This document shows, piece after piece, positions 37,255-45,837 of a stretch of 64,000 nt of DNA. The stretch is from Litorimonas cladophorae. GTDB lineage: Bacteria > Pseudomonadota > Alphaproteobacteria > Caulobacterales > Maricaulaceae. A model generated the notes under the pieces. It was not told the origin of the DNA. It searched no databases and saw only the letters and a program-made list of their open reading frames with translations. Position 1 is the stretch's first letter, and each line of letters opens with the position of its first letter. The stretch is taken from the NCBI RefSeq assembly GCF_014652455.1, contig NZ_BMYV01000002.1:806001-870000 (forward strand), in the 5' to 3' direction. A program made the position numbers and the translations under genes.

Positions 37255-38670
37255 CTAATCTAATTCGGCTTTCCAACGCGCAACTTGATGGCGCACATTA
37301 TTGGGTGCGGTCCCGCCATAGCTTGTGCGGCTTGTAGCAGAAGCCAAGGGTGTGAGGACGGAATAAATGTCATTCGTAATTCGCGCTTCGACAGATTGCA
37401 TGTCCTTAAGGGACAGCGCGTCGAGGGTTTTGCCTTGGGCTTCAGCTAAGGCGACAATTGTACCTGTGACATGGTGAGCGTCACGGAATGGCATATTCAA
37501 ATTCATGACAAGCCAATCGGCAAGGTCTGTGGCCGTTGAGAAAGCGGCACCCGCAGCATCGGCTAGTCGATCTTTGTTGGGAGTCATATCCGCAACCATG
37601 CCCGCCATTGCGGCTAGGCCGAGCTCCAATGCGTCGAAAGCATCGAACACAGGTTCTTTATCTTCTTGCATATCCTTGGAATAAGCCAGCGGTAGGCCCT
37701 TCATCACGACCGCGAGGGATGTCAGCGCACCCAAGATACGTCCAACTTTCGCGCGGACGAGTTCCGCCGCATCAGGGTTTCGCTTTTGCGGCATAATCGA
37801 ACTGCCGGTGGTGAACGCGTCCGATAGAGAGATGAAACGGAATTGAGCACTCGTCCAAATGACGATTTCTTCTGACAGTCGTGAGAGATGCGTTGCGCAA
37901 ATCGTCGCCGCTGCGAGCGCTTCCAACGCAAAGTCACGTGCAGATACAGCGTCCAATGAGTTTGCCATCGGGCGGTCGAAACCTAATGCCTTGGCCGTCA
38001 TATCACGATCGATATTGTAAGGGGTGCCGGCAAGCGCTGCTGCGCCCAGCGGGCTTTCATTCATGCGCTTCCGCGCATCTGCGAAACGGGACCGATCCCG
38101 CGCAAACATTTCGGCATAGGCCAACATATGATGGCCAAATGTAACAGGTTGCGCGCTTTGCAGATGGGTGAACCCCGGCATTATCGTGTCAGCATGGGCT
38201 TCGGCTTGCGTGACTAGGGCTTCAATAAGCGCCGTGAGTTGTATTCCAAATAAGTCCAGATGATCGCGGGTCCAGAGACGAAAATCTGTCGCGACCTGAT
38301 CATTGCGCGACCGACCCGTATGGAGGCGTCCCCCCGCATCACCGATTTTATCCTTCAACCGGGCTTCAATATTCAGATGAATATCTTCTAGATCGTTAGA
38401 GAAGGGGAAGGTGCCCGCATCAATCTCGGCCTTAATGTCATCCAAACCGCCGTGAATGGCGTCGCGGTCGGCAGGTGTGATAATGCCTTGTTTTGCCAGC
38501 ATGTCAGAATGGGCTTTCGATCCAGCGATGTCTTGATCAGCCAGACGTTGGTCAAATCCGATGGACACATTGATGGCTTGCATCAGCGCGCCAGGGCCTG
38601 CGGCGAAGCGTCCGCCCCACATCTTTTGCCCCTTACCTTTTTCCGTCTTGGGCTCTATCTGTTCGCTCAT
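37255..38670 (-). CDS. argH: argininosuccinate lyase
   Basis: A 471-residue cytoplasmic enzyme that splits argininosuccinate into arginine and fumarate. Visible motifs are MWGGRFAAG near the N-terminus, [33 protein letters not shown], and the superfamily signature [11 protein letters not shown]. The ATG at 38670 was chosen because GAGGA lies six bases upstream. Its start codon overlaps the divergent tlpA start in the sequence CATG (38668-38671). Confidence 0.97.
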   Translation of the reverse strand: MSEQIEPKTEKGKGQKMWGGRFAAGPGALMQAINVSIGFDQRLADQDIAGSKAHSDMLAKQGIITPADRDAIHGGLDDIKAEIDAGTFPFSNDLEDIHLNIEARLKDKIGDAGGRLHTGRSRNDQVATDFRLWTRDHLDLFGIQLTALIEALVTQAEAHADTIMPGFTHLQSAQPVTFGHHMLAYAEMFARDRSRFADARKRMNESPLGAAALAGTPYNIDRDMTAKALGFDRPMANSLDAVSARDFALEALAAATICATHLSRLSEEIVIWTSAQFRFISLSDAFTTGSSIMPQKRNPDAAELVRAKVGRILGALTSLAVVMKGLPLAYSKDMQEDKEPVFDAFDALELGLAAMAGMVADMTPNKDRLADAAGAAFSTATDLADWLVMNLNMPFRDAHHVTGTIVALAEAQGKTLDALSLKDMQSVEARITNDIYSVLTPLASATSRTSYGGTAPNNVRHQVARWKAELD

Positions 38671-39253
38671 GACATCCTCATTCTTTTCTCTTGGCAATGC
38701 GATCCGCACATTTTTTCTCGTGGGGCTTTTCGGCGTGCTATTTGTCGTTGTCCAGTCCTGTCAACAACCCGCAAGTGGATTAGACCGTTATGCGGTTGGT
38801 AGCCTAAAGAAATTGACAGCCCGTGAAGCGCCGCCTGTTCTACCGACGTCCACCTTTGAGACTGCAGATGGTCGAAAAATGACCCTAGCGGATTATCGCG
38901 GAAAGACAGTCGTTCTGAATGTGTGGGCGACTTGGTGCCCGCCTTGTATCAAAGAAATGCCATCTTTGGACCGCTTGCAAGATATGCGCGGTGGCGATGA
39001 TTTCGAAGTCATCACAATATCAATCGACCGCACGAAATATGAACCAGCTAAGTTCTTTGCAGATAATGATATTCAAAACCTTGTGCCCTATCATGACGGG
39101 TCTTTTGGCATCCCGGGGAACCTACAACTACGGGGCTATCCCACAACAGTTATTTATAACAGGGATGGCCGTGAGATCGCGATATTAGAAGGCGAAGCCG
39201 AGTGGGACAGCAAAGAAGCATTGGCTCTCATGGATTATTTAATCACGAGATAG
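38669..39253 (+). CDS. tlpA: TlpA/ResA-like periplasmic thiol-disulfide protein
   Basis: About 194 residues: an N-terminal hydrophobic segment (residues 8-29, ending near SCQQ, possibly a lipobox-like site) and a thioredoxin fold with [20 protein letters not shown] (active site WCPPC) and the cis-Pro region [10 protein letters not shown]. It would reduce periplasmic disulfides, for example in cytochrome c maturation. The ATG at 38669 shares the palindrome CATG with the argH start, so no leader separates the two genes; a GTG inside the membrane segment is an alternative start. Confidence 0.87.
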   Translation: MTSSFFSLGNAIRTFFLVGLFGVLFVVVQSCQQPASGLDRYAVGSLKKLTAREAPPVLPTSTFETADGRKMTLADYRGKTVVLNVWATWCPPCIKEMPSLDRLQDMRGGDDFEVITISIDRTKYEPAKFFADNDIQNLVPYHDGSFGIPGNLQLRGYPTTVIYNRDGREIAILEGEAEWDSKEALALMDYLITR

Positions 39254-39257
39254 CACT

Positions 39258-40733
39258 TCACTCCAATGTCTGCAGGACCTCAGCGACAAATCGTGGTCCG
39301 TCGAAGTAGTTTTCTTGCCAATCGTAGCCACGCCTCACTATGACCGCCTTGCGGGAGGGTATGATAATCAGGAACTGACCACGATTGCCCAACGCAGCGT
39401 AAGTGTCATTTGGCACGCCAGGATAATTTTCATAACGCCAAAATTGTGCACCATATCCGCGTCCAGCTTCTGACGCTGCATCACCCAGCCTATTCGGCGG
39501 CTGAGCAGGCGCTGGCGTGGCGACGTAACTCGCCCAGCCCTTAGGGAGAATACGTTTTGGTTTGCCGTCATAAGCCCAGACACCGTCATCCAAATAAAGC
39601 TGCCCTAAACGGCCCAAGTCGCGAGCGGTTGTCCAGACTTGGCTGGATAGAATGAAATCCCCACCCCAATCCATTTCTGGTACAGTGTTATACATGCCAA
39701 TCGGGTGGAGCAGCGACTTAAACGGGAACGCGTGATAGCGTCGGTCATTATCCATGGCCTCGCGCAGGGCTCGCATGACTAGCATTGTATCGTTGTTTGC
39801 GTATTTCCAGCGGGCGCCCGCCGGGGCCTCCAGTGCATTTCGGGTGGCCTGTTGCGCCATTAATCCGCCGCCGAAATAGACTTGATCTGTCCGGTTTCCC
39901 GCTTTTCCAGCTTCTGGATCGCTATGCAAACCACTGGCCATATGAAGCAAGTTTTCAATTGTGATCGCACGACGTGGATCGCCGCGGCCTGACCAAGCCT
40001 TCAGCCCAGCAGGGGCCGAAACGTCAATATAGTCTTTCTCAACTGCTGCACCGATCAGGCTAGCCCCGATCGACTTTGCAACAGACCATGTTCGTTGTGA
40101 AGTGTCTTTGGTCCACCCGTCTCGATAGGCTTCCCCTACGAGGCGTGTGTTTTGCAAGATAAGGATAGATGTTGTCTCTCCTCCAAAACCGCCATCAAAA
40201 GCTCTCTTCATAACAGCGTTCAAGGCGGGTTGATCAATTTCGTCTGGCAGGGGTGTATTGGGCAAGCTGTCGCCCATTGGCCAAGCCACGTCCGACATGT
40301 TCCGTTCAGCGGATTTAAGTTTCACCCGGGGTAAATATTTGATCGCAGACATATCCGCACCTTGGGGTAGGGCGGTGCATCCCAAATGTTCTCGCCAAGC
40401 CGAAATGCGCGGCGGCATATCGTCCGCGAAACTGACGCTAACGGTTTTTGAGGCGACATCAATTTGGGCCTGCCCTGTTGCGCCCATACCCGCCGCGAAA
40501 TCAGGATAAATATTAGAAAGCTCATCTGACTTGATTTGCTCTACTGACTTACCTGCATTGAAAACGGCGGAGCAGGTAAACATCGCTTTATAGCCCGCGG
40601 CAAGCGCCCGATCCTGTCGGGAAATTTCGGCCGACGTCTGGGTTTGGGCGACGGCGTGAACCCCGACGCCAATTGTCAACGCAGTTCCATATAAGAGGCC
40701 AATGAACGAATTTGGAATCTTGCGCGGCATCAT
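39258..40733 (-). CDS. beta-lactamase-fold serine hydrolase, secreted
   Basis: A 491-residue protein with a signal peptide (residues 1-30). The class C-type motifs are SVAK (Ser217-Lys220) and YAN (311-313). A family-typical RGDPRRAITIENLLHMASGL lies between. The N-terminal 150 residues before the hydrolase domain contain several Cys. Such proteins include esterases and D,D-peptidases rather than true beta-lactamases; substrate unknown. It is convergent with tlpA with four bases between stops. Confidence 0.9.
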   Translation of the reverse strand: MMPRKIPNSFIGLLYGTALTIGVGVHAVAQTQTSAEISRQDRALAAGYKAMFTCSAVFNAGKSVEQIKSDELSNIYPDFAAGMGATGQAQIDVASKTVSVSFADDMPPRISAWREHLGCTALPQGADMSAIKYLPRVKLKSAERNMSDVAWPMGDSLPNTPLPDEIDQPALNAVMKRAFDGGFGGETTSILILQNTRLVGEAYRDGWTKDTSQRTWSVAKSIGASLIGAAVEKDYIDVSAPAGLKAWSGRGDPRRAITIENLLHMASGLHSDPEAGKAGNRTDQVYFGGGLMAQQATRNALEAPAGARWKYANNDTMLVMRALREAMDNDRRYHAFPFKSLLHPIGMYNTVPEMDWGGDFILSSQVWTTARDLGRLGQLYLDDGVWAYDGKPKRILPKGWASYVATPAPAQPPNRLGDAASEAGRGYGAQFWRYENYPGVPNDTYAALGNRGQFLIIIPSRKAVIVRRGYDWQENYFDGPRFVAEVLQTLE

Positions 40734-40744
40734 CGGCTCACCCT

Positions 40745-41884
40745 TTATTTTACTTCACCCGTATCTTCAGTTTCGATGTCGATGATCGTCACTGTTCCGC
40801 GTTTGAACCAAGGCTCTTTCCGCAGTCGTTCAATTTTCTCAGCGCGGTCGACGAAGAATTGTTGGACTTCTTTGCCGAAAGCGAAACCGTCAATATCAGA
40901 GGAGACAGATAAGCGTTGGCGCCCGCGTTCACCCCAGCCTGCTGTTATATCATTTACAGTATTGTCGTACCGATTGACCCCTCTGTAACCTTTGTTCGAA
41001 TACTCGCGGAAGACCTCTTCGCGCATGCGGCGCTGAAAATAGGCGTCTAAGTCGGCGTTCAAGTCTGGGAAATACCAAGGCGCAACATCGTGAAAGACAC
41101 GGCTGACCTTACCATCGTCAATACCGCGTAAGGAATTCACATATTCCTCAGCATTGGCTTTCAATTGCGTGCCAAGTTCTGATGGAAGATAGGCGACATT
41201 TGACAGGGACGGGCTGCTAGCATCGCCAAGGTAGAACGCCATGGGTACGTCTGGGCTTGACCAATTCGGATATACGATCCGCTCGCGGATATCGCGTAAG
41301 GACAATGGCACACCGTCGATGGTGATAACTTTGGCATCATGTAACGTCAGATCGGAGCCTTCGACGGGCTTGATATTTTCAGGTTTGCGCTGTGGCCCCG
41401 GATAATTTTCTGCGACAATATTGATCACCAGCGCATTATGAAGGTTGATCCAATAGGCCAGCTGTTCATTTCGCGGCATGGCGGGAATGTCGATGCGGTT
41501 CCCGATCCCTTCTAGTTCGACGACATATTCTTCGATCGCCGTTTTTATATTCCCACGCATGTAGGGATAAAGCACTTTATTGCCTTCCATACGGTAGGGG
41601 GAATTATGCGTGCGAGAAATTCTTGATCCCAACTCGCGTTCTGGTGCCTTCCAGTTTTGGCGGGTGCTGGGTCCCATGAACAAGATGATGTCACCCAATA
41701 AATCACTCCACGCGCGATAACCAATTTGCGTGTTTTTCGACGGCTGCGGCGTAAATTGGGTGAGCGGTGCCGCTTTGGATGTGATCACGACATTTTCGGC
41801 CGCTTGGGCGACAGGCGTCGCAACAAAGCTGGCCGTCATCAGCGCCATAGTCACAATGGCTGTACTGGCTAAGAATCGTTTCAT
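40745..41884 (-). CDS. DUF547 secreted protein
   Basis: A 379-residue protein with a signal peptide (residues 1-28, ending VAQA). The DUF547 core is present: LAYWINLHNALVINIV, with TLHDAKVITIDG and SLRDIRERIVYP. Function unknown; the family shares a fold related to transglutaminase-like proteins. It lies eleven bases before the serine-hydrolase gene on the same strand, so the two are probably one operon. A palindrome lies upstream at 41991. Confidence 0.88.
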   Translation of the reverse strand: MKRFLASTAIVTMALMTASFVATPVAQAAENVVITSKAAPLTQFTPQPSKNTQIGYRAWSDLLGDIILFMGPSTRQNWKAPERELGSRISRTHNSPYRMEGNKVLYPYMRGNIKTAIEEYVVELEGIGNRIDIPAMPRNEQLAYWINLHNALVINIVAENYPGPQRKPENIKPVEGSDLTLHDAKVITIDGVPLSLRDIRERIVYPNWSSPDVPMAFYLGDASSPSLSNVAYLPSELGTQLKANAEEYVNSLRGIDDGKVSRVFHDVAPWYFPDLNADLDAYFQRRMREEVFREYSNKGYRGVNRYDNTVNDITAGWGERGRQRLSVSSDIDGFAFGKEVQQFFVDRAEKIERLRKEPWFKRGTVTIIDIETEDTGEVK

Positions 41885-41990
41885 GGACGTGTCTCCTTTT
41901 CCCGATTTCGGGGGGGTGAATGGCGCCTTGGCACAAGCGCTGGCTTACTTTGTAATGTTGCCTTACCGTATTGTTACGTCGCTGTGGTGA

Positions 41991-42006
41991 AAATGTGTTC
42001 ACATTT
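41991..42006. promoter_or_regulatory. 16-base palindrome between divergent DUF547 and EF-hand genes
   Basis: AAATGTG-TT-CACATTT is a perfect seven-base inverted repeat with a two-base centre. It sits about 105 bases upstream of the DUF547 start and 150 upstream of the EF-hand start. It may be an operator; the factor is unknown. It could also form a weak hairpin. Confidence 0.35.
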
Positions 42007-42158
42007 CTATACGTTAATGCCGACGTTTTTCCTGCAAAAGGGCCGAATTAAGGCGCTTTTTTCCTAACCGCTTTCTTAAATCCCGTTCACTTGAGCGTAG
42101 GTTCGAACACGACCAAAACGTGGCAGCGCTGGGGAGCCTGTTGGAAACGGAGAGAACC

Positions 42159-42608
42159 ATGTCCAATTTTAAAATGATGACGACGCTTACCATTGCCGCT
42201 CTATTTGCTGCGCCGGCATTTGCACAAGACGCTGAAAATCAAGACGCAGAGCAGGTCCAGATGATTGAGACCGCGCCTGATGCTGCCGCGGCGCATTTCG
42301 CCTCATCCGATCTGGATCAGGACGGGGCTTTGAATGCCGATGAGTTTGTGACCTTTGCGGTGATGCAAGCCGAAGCGGGCGATCAGGATTTTCGCGATCT
42401 TGTCGTATCGGGCGAATATAAAGCCAAATTCACAGCCCATGATACGGATGCGTCGGGCACCCTATCGGCCGAAGAATTGGGACAGAAGGGCGCTCATCAC
42501 GATACGCGCTCTGATGACATGCATTCGGATGACATGACATCTGAGGACATGACATCTGAAGACTTGGACCCTGATGAGGACGAAATGGAAATGCCCGAAA
42601 TCAATTAA
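42159..42608 (+). CDS. secreted EF-hand calcium-binding protein
   Basis: A 149-residue protein with a signal peptide (residues 1-22, PAFA) and two EF-hand loops: DLDQDGALNADEF and DTDASGTLSAEEL. The C-terminus is a low-complexity acidic and Met-rich tail built on the repeat MTSED/MHSDD. The DNA there contains two copies of GACATGACATCTGA (42531-42544 and 42546-42559) with a 15-base period. The ATG at 42159 has CGGAGAGAACC upstream. It may bind calcium outside the cytoplasm. Confidence 0.88.
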   Translation: MSNFKMMTTLTIAALFAAPAFAQDAENQDAEQVQMIETAPDAAAAHFASSDLDQDGALNADEFVTFAVMQAEAGDQDFRDLVVSGEYKAKFTAHDTDASGTLSAEELGQKGAHHDTRSDDMHSDDMTSEDMTSEDLDPDEDEMEMPEIN

Positions 42609-42626
42609 TCCAAGCGCCTGACACTC

Positions 42627-42658
42627 GGACGTCGCGGGGGTAAAACGCGGCGACGTCC
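42627..42658 (+). terminator. hairpin after the EF-hand gene, possible terminator
   Basis: Perfect nine-base stem GGACGTCGC/GCGACGTCC (42627-42635 and 42650-42658) with a 14-base loop. The T run (TTTTTT) follows only after about 13 bases and a short CAAG/CTTG hairpin, so classic intrinsic termination is uncertain. Confidence 0.5.
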
Positions 42659-42734
42659 CAAGCGGCTTGATGTTTTTTGGAACCATTCGGTGTTTCAGAC
42701 GCTGCTGTAGTATCAGAAACTTACAGGAGCCTAT

Positions 42735-43313
42735 ATGAATCCCCTCAAGACGCAGAACCTTGAGCTTACCCTTGACGATGAAATCGTCCAAATGTCCGTG
42801 AATGGTCCCATGACCAACGAGACCGTCCAGTCCACATTCGAGTGGATCGAAACCGCGCAGGCCGAAGCGGTAGGTGCGAATGACAACCTCCAACTCTGCG
42901 TGGAGATGCAATCTGAGAATTTCACCGATCTGGCAGAGGCCAGCCAGCAGTTCCGCCGTGTGGGCGAAGTTCTGCGTCGCGCCCATGACATTGATCGTTG
43001 CGCCCTGATCACCGATAGCAATTGGATCCGAAACTCCGCCAAAATTGAAGGCGCTGTCATTCCAGGCCTAGAGCTGATGGCATTTGAGCCAGAAGAAGCG
43101 ACAGCCGCAAAAAAATGGCTGCGTGACGAACCGCTTGTTGGTGAAGCCGCAGAGCTGACCCCCGCGCTGCACGCCCAAGAGGCGCAAGACGTCGCAAACA
43201 CCGCAATCATCACGCCCCAATCGCCACAAAAGGCGACGTCATTACCCAAATCGGCCCCCGCACCCGCCGATAATCCGTGGGAGAATTTCAGCGTGAAGAA
43301 CCTCGACCTATAG
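42735..43313 (+). CDS. SpoIIAA/STAS-like protein
   Basis: A 192-residue soluble protein. The first 125 residues (DEIVQMSVNGPMTNETVQS, then DIDRCALITDSNWIRN and PGLELMAF) match the SpoIIAA-like/STAS fold, which in this family has no clear enzymatic motif. The last 65 residues are low-complexity, Ala/Pro-rich, ending WENFSVKNLDL. The ribosome site AGGAG lies eight bases before the ATG. The terminator at 43343 follows. Function unknown. Confidence 0.75.
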   Translation: MNPLKTQNLELTLDDEIVQMSVNGPMTNETVQSTFEWIETAQAEAVGANDNLQLCVEMQSENFTDLAEASQQFRRVGEVLRRAHDIDRCALITDSNWIRNSAKIEGAVIPGLELMAFEPEEATAAKKWLRDEPLVGEAAELTPALHAQEAQDVANTAIITPQSPQKATSLPKSAPAPADNPWENFSVKNLDL

Positions 43314-43342
43314 GCCGCGCGCACGCATTTGAAATGACCGAG

Positions 43343-43367
43343 CCCTGCTCTTCCGAGCGGGGTTTTT
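43343..43367 (+). terminator. rho-independent terminator after the STAS-like gene
   Basis: Eight-base stem CCCTGCTC/GAGCGGGG (one G-T pair) with the stable tetraloop TTCC, immediately followed by TTTTT. It ends transcription before the structured gene-free stretch. Confidence 0.88.
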
Positions 43368-43441
43368 ATTTGGGAAATATTGAGGCAAGCGTCGTCGCTC
43401 ACGGCCCATCTAGTGGCAACTAACCGATGTCAACTCAACGC

Positions 43442-43520
43442 GCGGGTTGGGTCTAGCGAAATTGATCCACGATCAATTTCTGCAGGGGCGGCAACCCGCA
43501 AATCAAGGGCGAAGCCCTTG
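43442..43520. other. nested inverted repeats, candidate structured RNA element A
   Basis: An outer stem GCGGGTT/AACCCGC (43442-43448, 43493-43499) encloses a perfect ten-base hairpin GAAATTGATC-CAC-GATCAATTTC (43458-43480). A second hairpin CAAGGGC-GAA-GCCCTTG (43504-43520) follows four bases later. No protein gene of credible composition occupies 43368-44227. Between 43521 and 43940 I see only a weaker hairpin (43667-43694) and a nine-base direct repeat GGCTCTCAC (43697 and 43729). Confidence 0.45.
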
Positions 43521-43940
43521 TGAAAAAGGGACTGTCCGCGTGGCCGATATTCGCGATGGAATACCAGAAGTGAAATGTTGTTTTACGCAAATATCGGGAA
43601 CTGGGTTGTAAATCCAATTCACGAACACGCGGCAGCGGTTTTTGAAGAAGCGGCCAGTCATAAACCCCCGAGTTCAGACACTTGGACTGACGGGTCGGCT
43701 CTCACTCCTAAAGTCCCGGCACCTCTCTGGCTCTCACACCAAAACGCTCAGACCCACCGTCCTCCGAACGAGATAGAGAGCGCTACCCTGTCCCCTGTCC
43801 GAAAGAACCTAAACACCCTATCATAGGTTTTGAAAGCGGGGACGCATCTCTGGATTTTTTTCTAATACCTCGTTCTGGGTGCGGCTTTATTGGAAATGGG
43901 CGACGCCAGCGGGGATTATAAACGCGGAACATTCTGTTAA

Positions 43941-44029
43941 GTGGCCTAACCTGCCACCCCCATTGATGAACCAACGCTCAAAAAGGCCGGCAAAGACCTT
44001 TCGGGAAAGAGCGTTGGTTCCGTCAATGG
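43941..44029. other. long hairpin, candidate structured RNA element B
   Basis: A twelve-base perfect stem GAACCAACGCTC/GAGCGTTGGTTC (43968-43979, 44009-44020) is extended by CATTGA/TCAATG (43961-43966, 44023-44028) across a one-by-two internal loop. Inside is AAAGG/CCTTT with a ten-base loop. A small GTGGC/GCCAC hairpin (43941-43957) precedes it. Eighteen paired positions in 68 bases are very unlikely by chance. There is no T run directly after, so it is not a simple terminator. Confidence 0.5.
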
Positions 44030-44141
44030 ACGGCGATGTCGGCGCTGCGCCCCAGGGCCGACGTGGGTTAATCCTCCGATCCTCTGCAGAGACAGGTCAA
44101 AGCGTGGGGATTCCGTACTTTGCCGTTTCTGTCAGCGACGC

Positions 44142-44235
44142 CCCGAAGCGCCCCGCTTCGGGTGACTTCCGTATAGGCGGGCGGCAATCTGCCCGACGTG
44201 ACGACCGTCACGCGATGAGGGTTTTTATTATTTTT
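44142..44235 (+). terminator. hairpins with T-rich tail, possible end of a structured transcript
   Basis: Three perfect inverted repeats lie in series: CCCGAAGCG-CCC-CGCTTCGGG (44142-44162), CGGGC/GCCCG (44178-44195) and CGTGACG-AC-CGTCACG (44197-44212). A T-rich run (44222-44235) follows nine bases later. Together they could terminate a plus-strand transcript from the gene-free stretch. The T run overlaps the 3' end of the convergent phosphatase-like gene. Confidence 0.45.
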
Positions 44236-44572
44236 GCGCCCGACCTTGCGCGCGTTCAATAATGCCTGCTGTGCCACTGCGAAGGAGTTCGATGAGTTCG
44301 GGGTCGTTTTTCTGGTATTCGTCGGGAATATCTAGGACGTGGATTTCGGCAAATTTCGTCGGGGCAGGGAACATCCCCCGCAGACGGTTCTTATGCTTGT
44401 CCTCCATCACAAAAATCAAGTCGGCCCACGTGACGTCTTTTGCACTCACCGTCCGCCGCGCATTCGGGCTCGTCCCCGCAGAGCGCACAGACACCCCAGA
44501 CGTTTTCCAATACAGCGCCTCACCCGTAGGCGACCGCCATTGATTGCGAGAGCAGATGAAGAGAAGGTTCAT
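44228..44572 (-). CDS. short low-molecular-weight phosphatase-like protein
   Basis: A 114-residue protein starting MNLLFICSRNQWRS, with the CX5R(S) phosphate loop of LMW tyrosine phosphatases (Cys7, Arg13). SAGTSPNARR, LIFVMEDKHKNRL and the DIPDEY segment follow the same family order, with an acidic residue in the position of the general acid. It is shorter than classic LMW-PTPs (about 150 residues). It may dephosphorylate protein tyrosine or another substrate. It follows the dioxygenase gene by eleven bases on the same strand. Confidence 0.85.
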   Translation of the reverse strand: MNLLFICSRNQWRSPTGEALYWKTSGVSVRSAGTSPNARRTVSAKDVTWADLIFVMEDKHKNRLRGMFPAPTKFAEIHVLDIPDEYQKNDPELIELLRSGTAGIIERAQGRAQK

Positions 44573-44583
44573 GATAACCGCCT

Positions 44584-45603
44584 TTAATGGCGTGCGTCGA
44601 GTGCGTATGGCCTTTTCAAATTAGTCTTATAACGCTTCGCGTCATCCCTTTGACAATACGTCCGCATCAGCCACCTAACGGCCGAAGCATCCTCTTCAGA
44701 CACTTGAGCCCGCCCGTGAATGGAGGTCCTGTTGTTGATAAATAGAATGTCGCCCGGTTTCAAAACTACGTCATGAGCGGTGGTCCGTATGCACTCTTGC
44801 AAATCTATCAGAGCGTCCTTAGTCGCAGGTTGGTTCCCTTTATATGTCACTTTTGAATGACTGTAACGGATGAGAAAACCGTCGTCCGACTCCGTGATTA
44901 CAGGTTGTCCCATAACCACCAGATTAGGTAAATTGAAGGTTGATTGGGGTTCAAAAACAAAATCGTTTTCTTGGAGCATTCTTATAGAGTCGGGTTTTAG
45001 AGCTCTGATTATTCTAGAAAGAGGGTGCACTCTCGTCGGAACACTTTTCTCATTTTGCATACCTATCAGGATGATGAGATCGGGCCCAGGAGGAAGGTCC
45101 TCTAAATTCTCTTGGCCTGTAAGCGGCAGAACCGAGCCGTCAGTGTGTCCTCTGAGGTTTTTTCTCGACTTTTTTGCATCATCGTCGCCCCCCTCCTTAG
45201 GAAACAAGTGTATGAAGAGTTCCCCATCATTTTCGCATCCGTAGCTAATATTGAACAGATCAAACGCTTCAATTAGATATGCGACCAAAGATGAAACCTG
45301 GTGCCATCCTGCCCCTTCGTTTTTATCAACCATGGATTGTGGGCAAATTAAATTGTGATCTTTTGTGAAGACGTTTTGAATATGAAGGGCGCTTAACGAG
45401 TCTTTTGTCAAAAGGTCCATTAAATACTGAGCGTCAGAAAAGCCTTGAACTGTGTCTCTAATTCGTTTGGCCGCTTGGATAAGTGAAGGACGATTGAGCT
45501 GAAGGCCTTGTGGACTAGTGAACGTTTCCGGAAGAGGTAAGGGGGTCTCAAATGTCACCTGCGCGACAGGTTGCCCAATAGTATGTGTGACTTCGACTTT
45601 CAT
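44584..45603 (-). CDS. TauD/TfdA-type Fe(II)/2-oxoglutarate dioxygenase
   Basis: A 339-residue cupin-fold oxygenase. The iron-binding triad is visible as His153-x-Asp155 (RGHTDGS) and His297 (SIHGRAQ), and Arg310 (SAVRW) is placed for 2-oxoglutarate binding, 13 residues after the distal His. Overall layout resembles clavaminate-synthase/asparagine-oxygenase-like enzymes that hydroxylate amino-acid-derived substrates, but the substrate cannot be told. The ATG at 45603 has AGGATTTT upstream; a longer frame start adds 38 unlikely residues. Divergent from the ribbon-helix-helix gene. Confidence 0.85.
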   Translation of the reverse strand: MKVEVTHTIGQPVAQVTFETPLPLPETFTSPQGLQLNRPSLIQAAKRIRDTVQGFSDAQYLMDLLTKDSLSALHIQNVFTKDHNLICPQSMVDKNEGAGWHQVSSLVAYLIEAFDLFNISYGCENDGELFIHLFPKEGGDDDAKKSRKNLRGHTDGSVLPLTGQENLEDLPPGPDLIILIGMQNEKSVPTRVHPLSRIIRALKPDSIRMLQENDFVFEPQSTFNLPNLVVMGQPVITESDDGFLIRYSHSKVTYKGNQPATKDALIDLQECIRTTAHDVVLKPGDILFINNRTSIHGRAQVSEEDASAVRWLMRTYCQRDDAKRYKTNLKRPYALDARH

Positions 45604-45736
45604 AAAATCCTGCGCGTGATTCGTCTTTATTGGCCTCGGTAGTATGAAAGCGTTAGAACAACTACAGCATGTGGAATTTTTGGGGAAGTGTCTGTGGATT
45701 AAGCTGTTGATAACCATATGTAGTTACCAATTTTTC

Positions 45737-45750
45737 TCGCACCTGTGCGA
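45737..45750. promoter_or_regulatory. palindromic operator candidate between dioxygenase and RHH genes
   Basis: TCGCAC-CT-GTGCGA is a perfect 6-2-6 palindrome in the 234-base divergent spacer. A second imperfect one, GATAAC/GTTACC (45704-45727), lies just left. Both sit where a repressor would control one or both genes; the ribbon-helix-helix protein at 45838 is the obvious candidate ligand (inference). Confidence 0.45.
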
Positions 45751-45837
45751 AATTATCTTGATTGCAACCCGAACTAAACATAAACGGCGGGGCGAAAAAG
45801 TTTTTTTGCTTGGTCAGCTAATTCTTAAAGGCTCGAA

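Noticed and set aside
42879-42900. ANDN-like sequence reminiscent of a tmRNA tag
   Set aside because: It is part of the coding sequence of the STAS-like gene (GANDNLQ) and no tRNA-like acceptor domain lies nearby.
43368-44227. Known structural RNA (RNase P, tmRNA, SRP) as explanation for the structured stretch
   Set aside because: None of the diagnostic sequences (RNase P GAAAGUCC-type core, tmRNA T-arm TTCGA, SRP GGAAG tetraloop motif) was seen on either strand, but a covariance search could overturn this.
43575-44262. Two open frames of 83 and 127 residues in the gene-free stretch
   Set aside because: Composition is rich in Pro, Arg and Ser, with no ribosome site, signal or family motif, and they overlay the inverted repeats.
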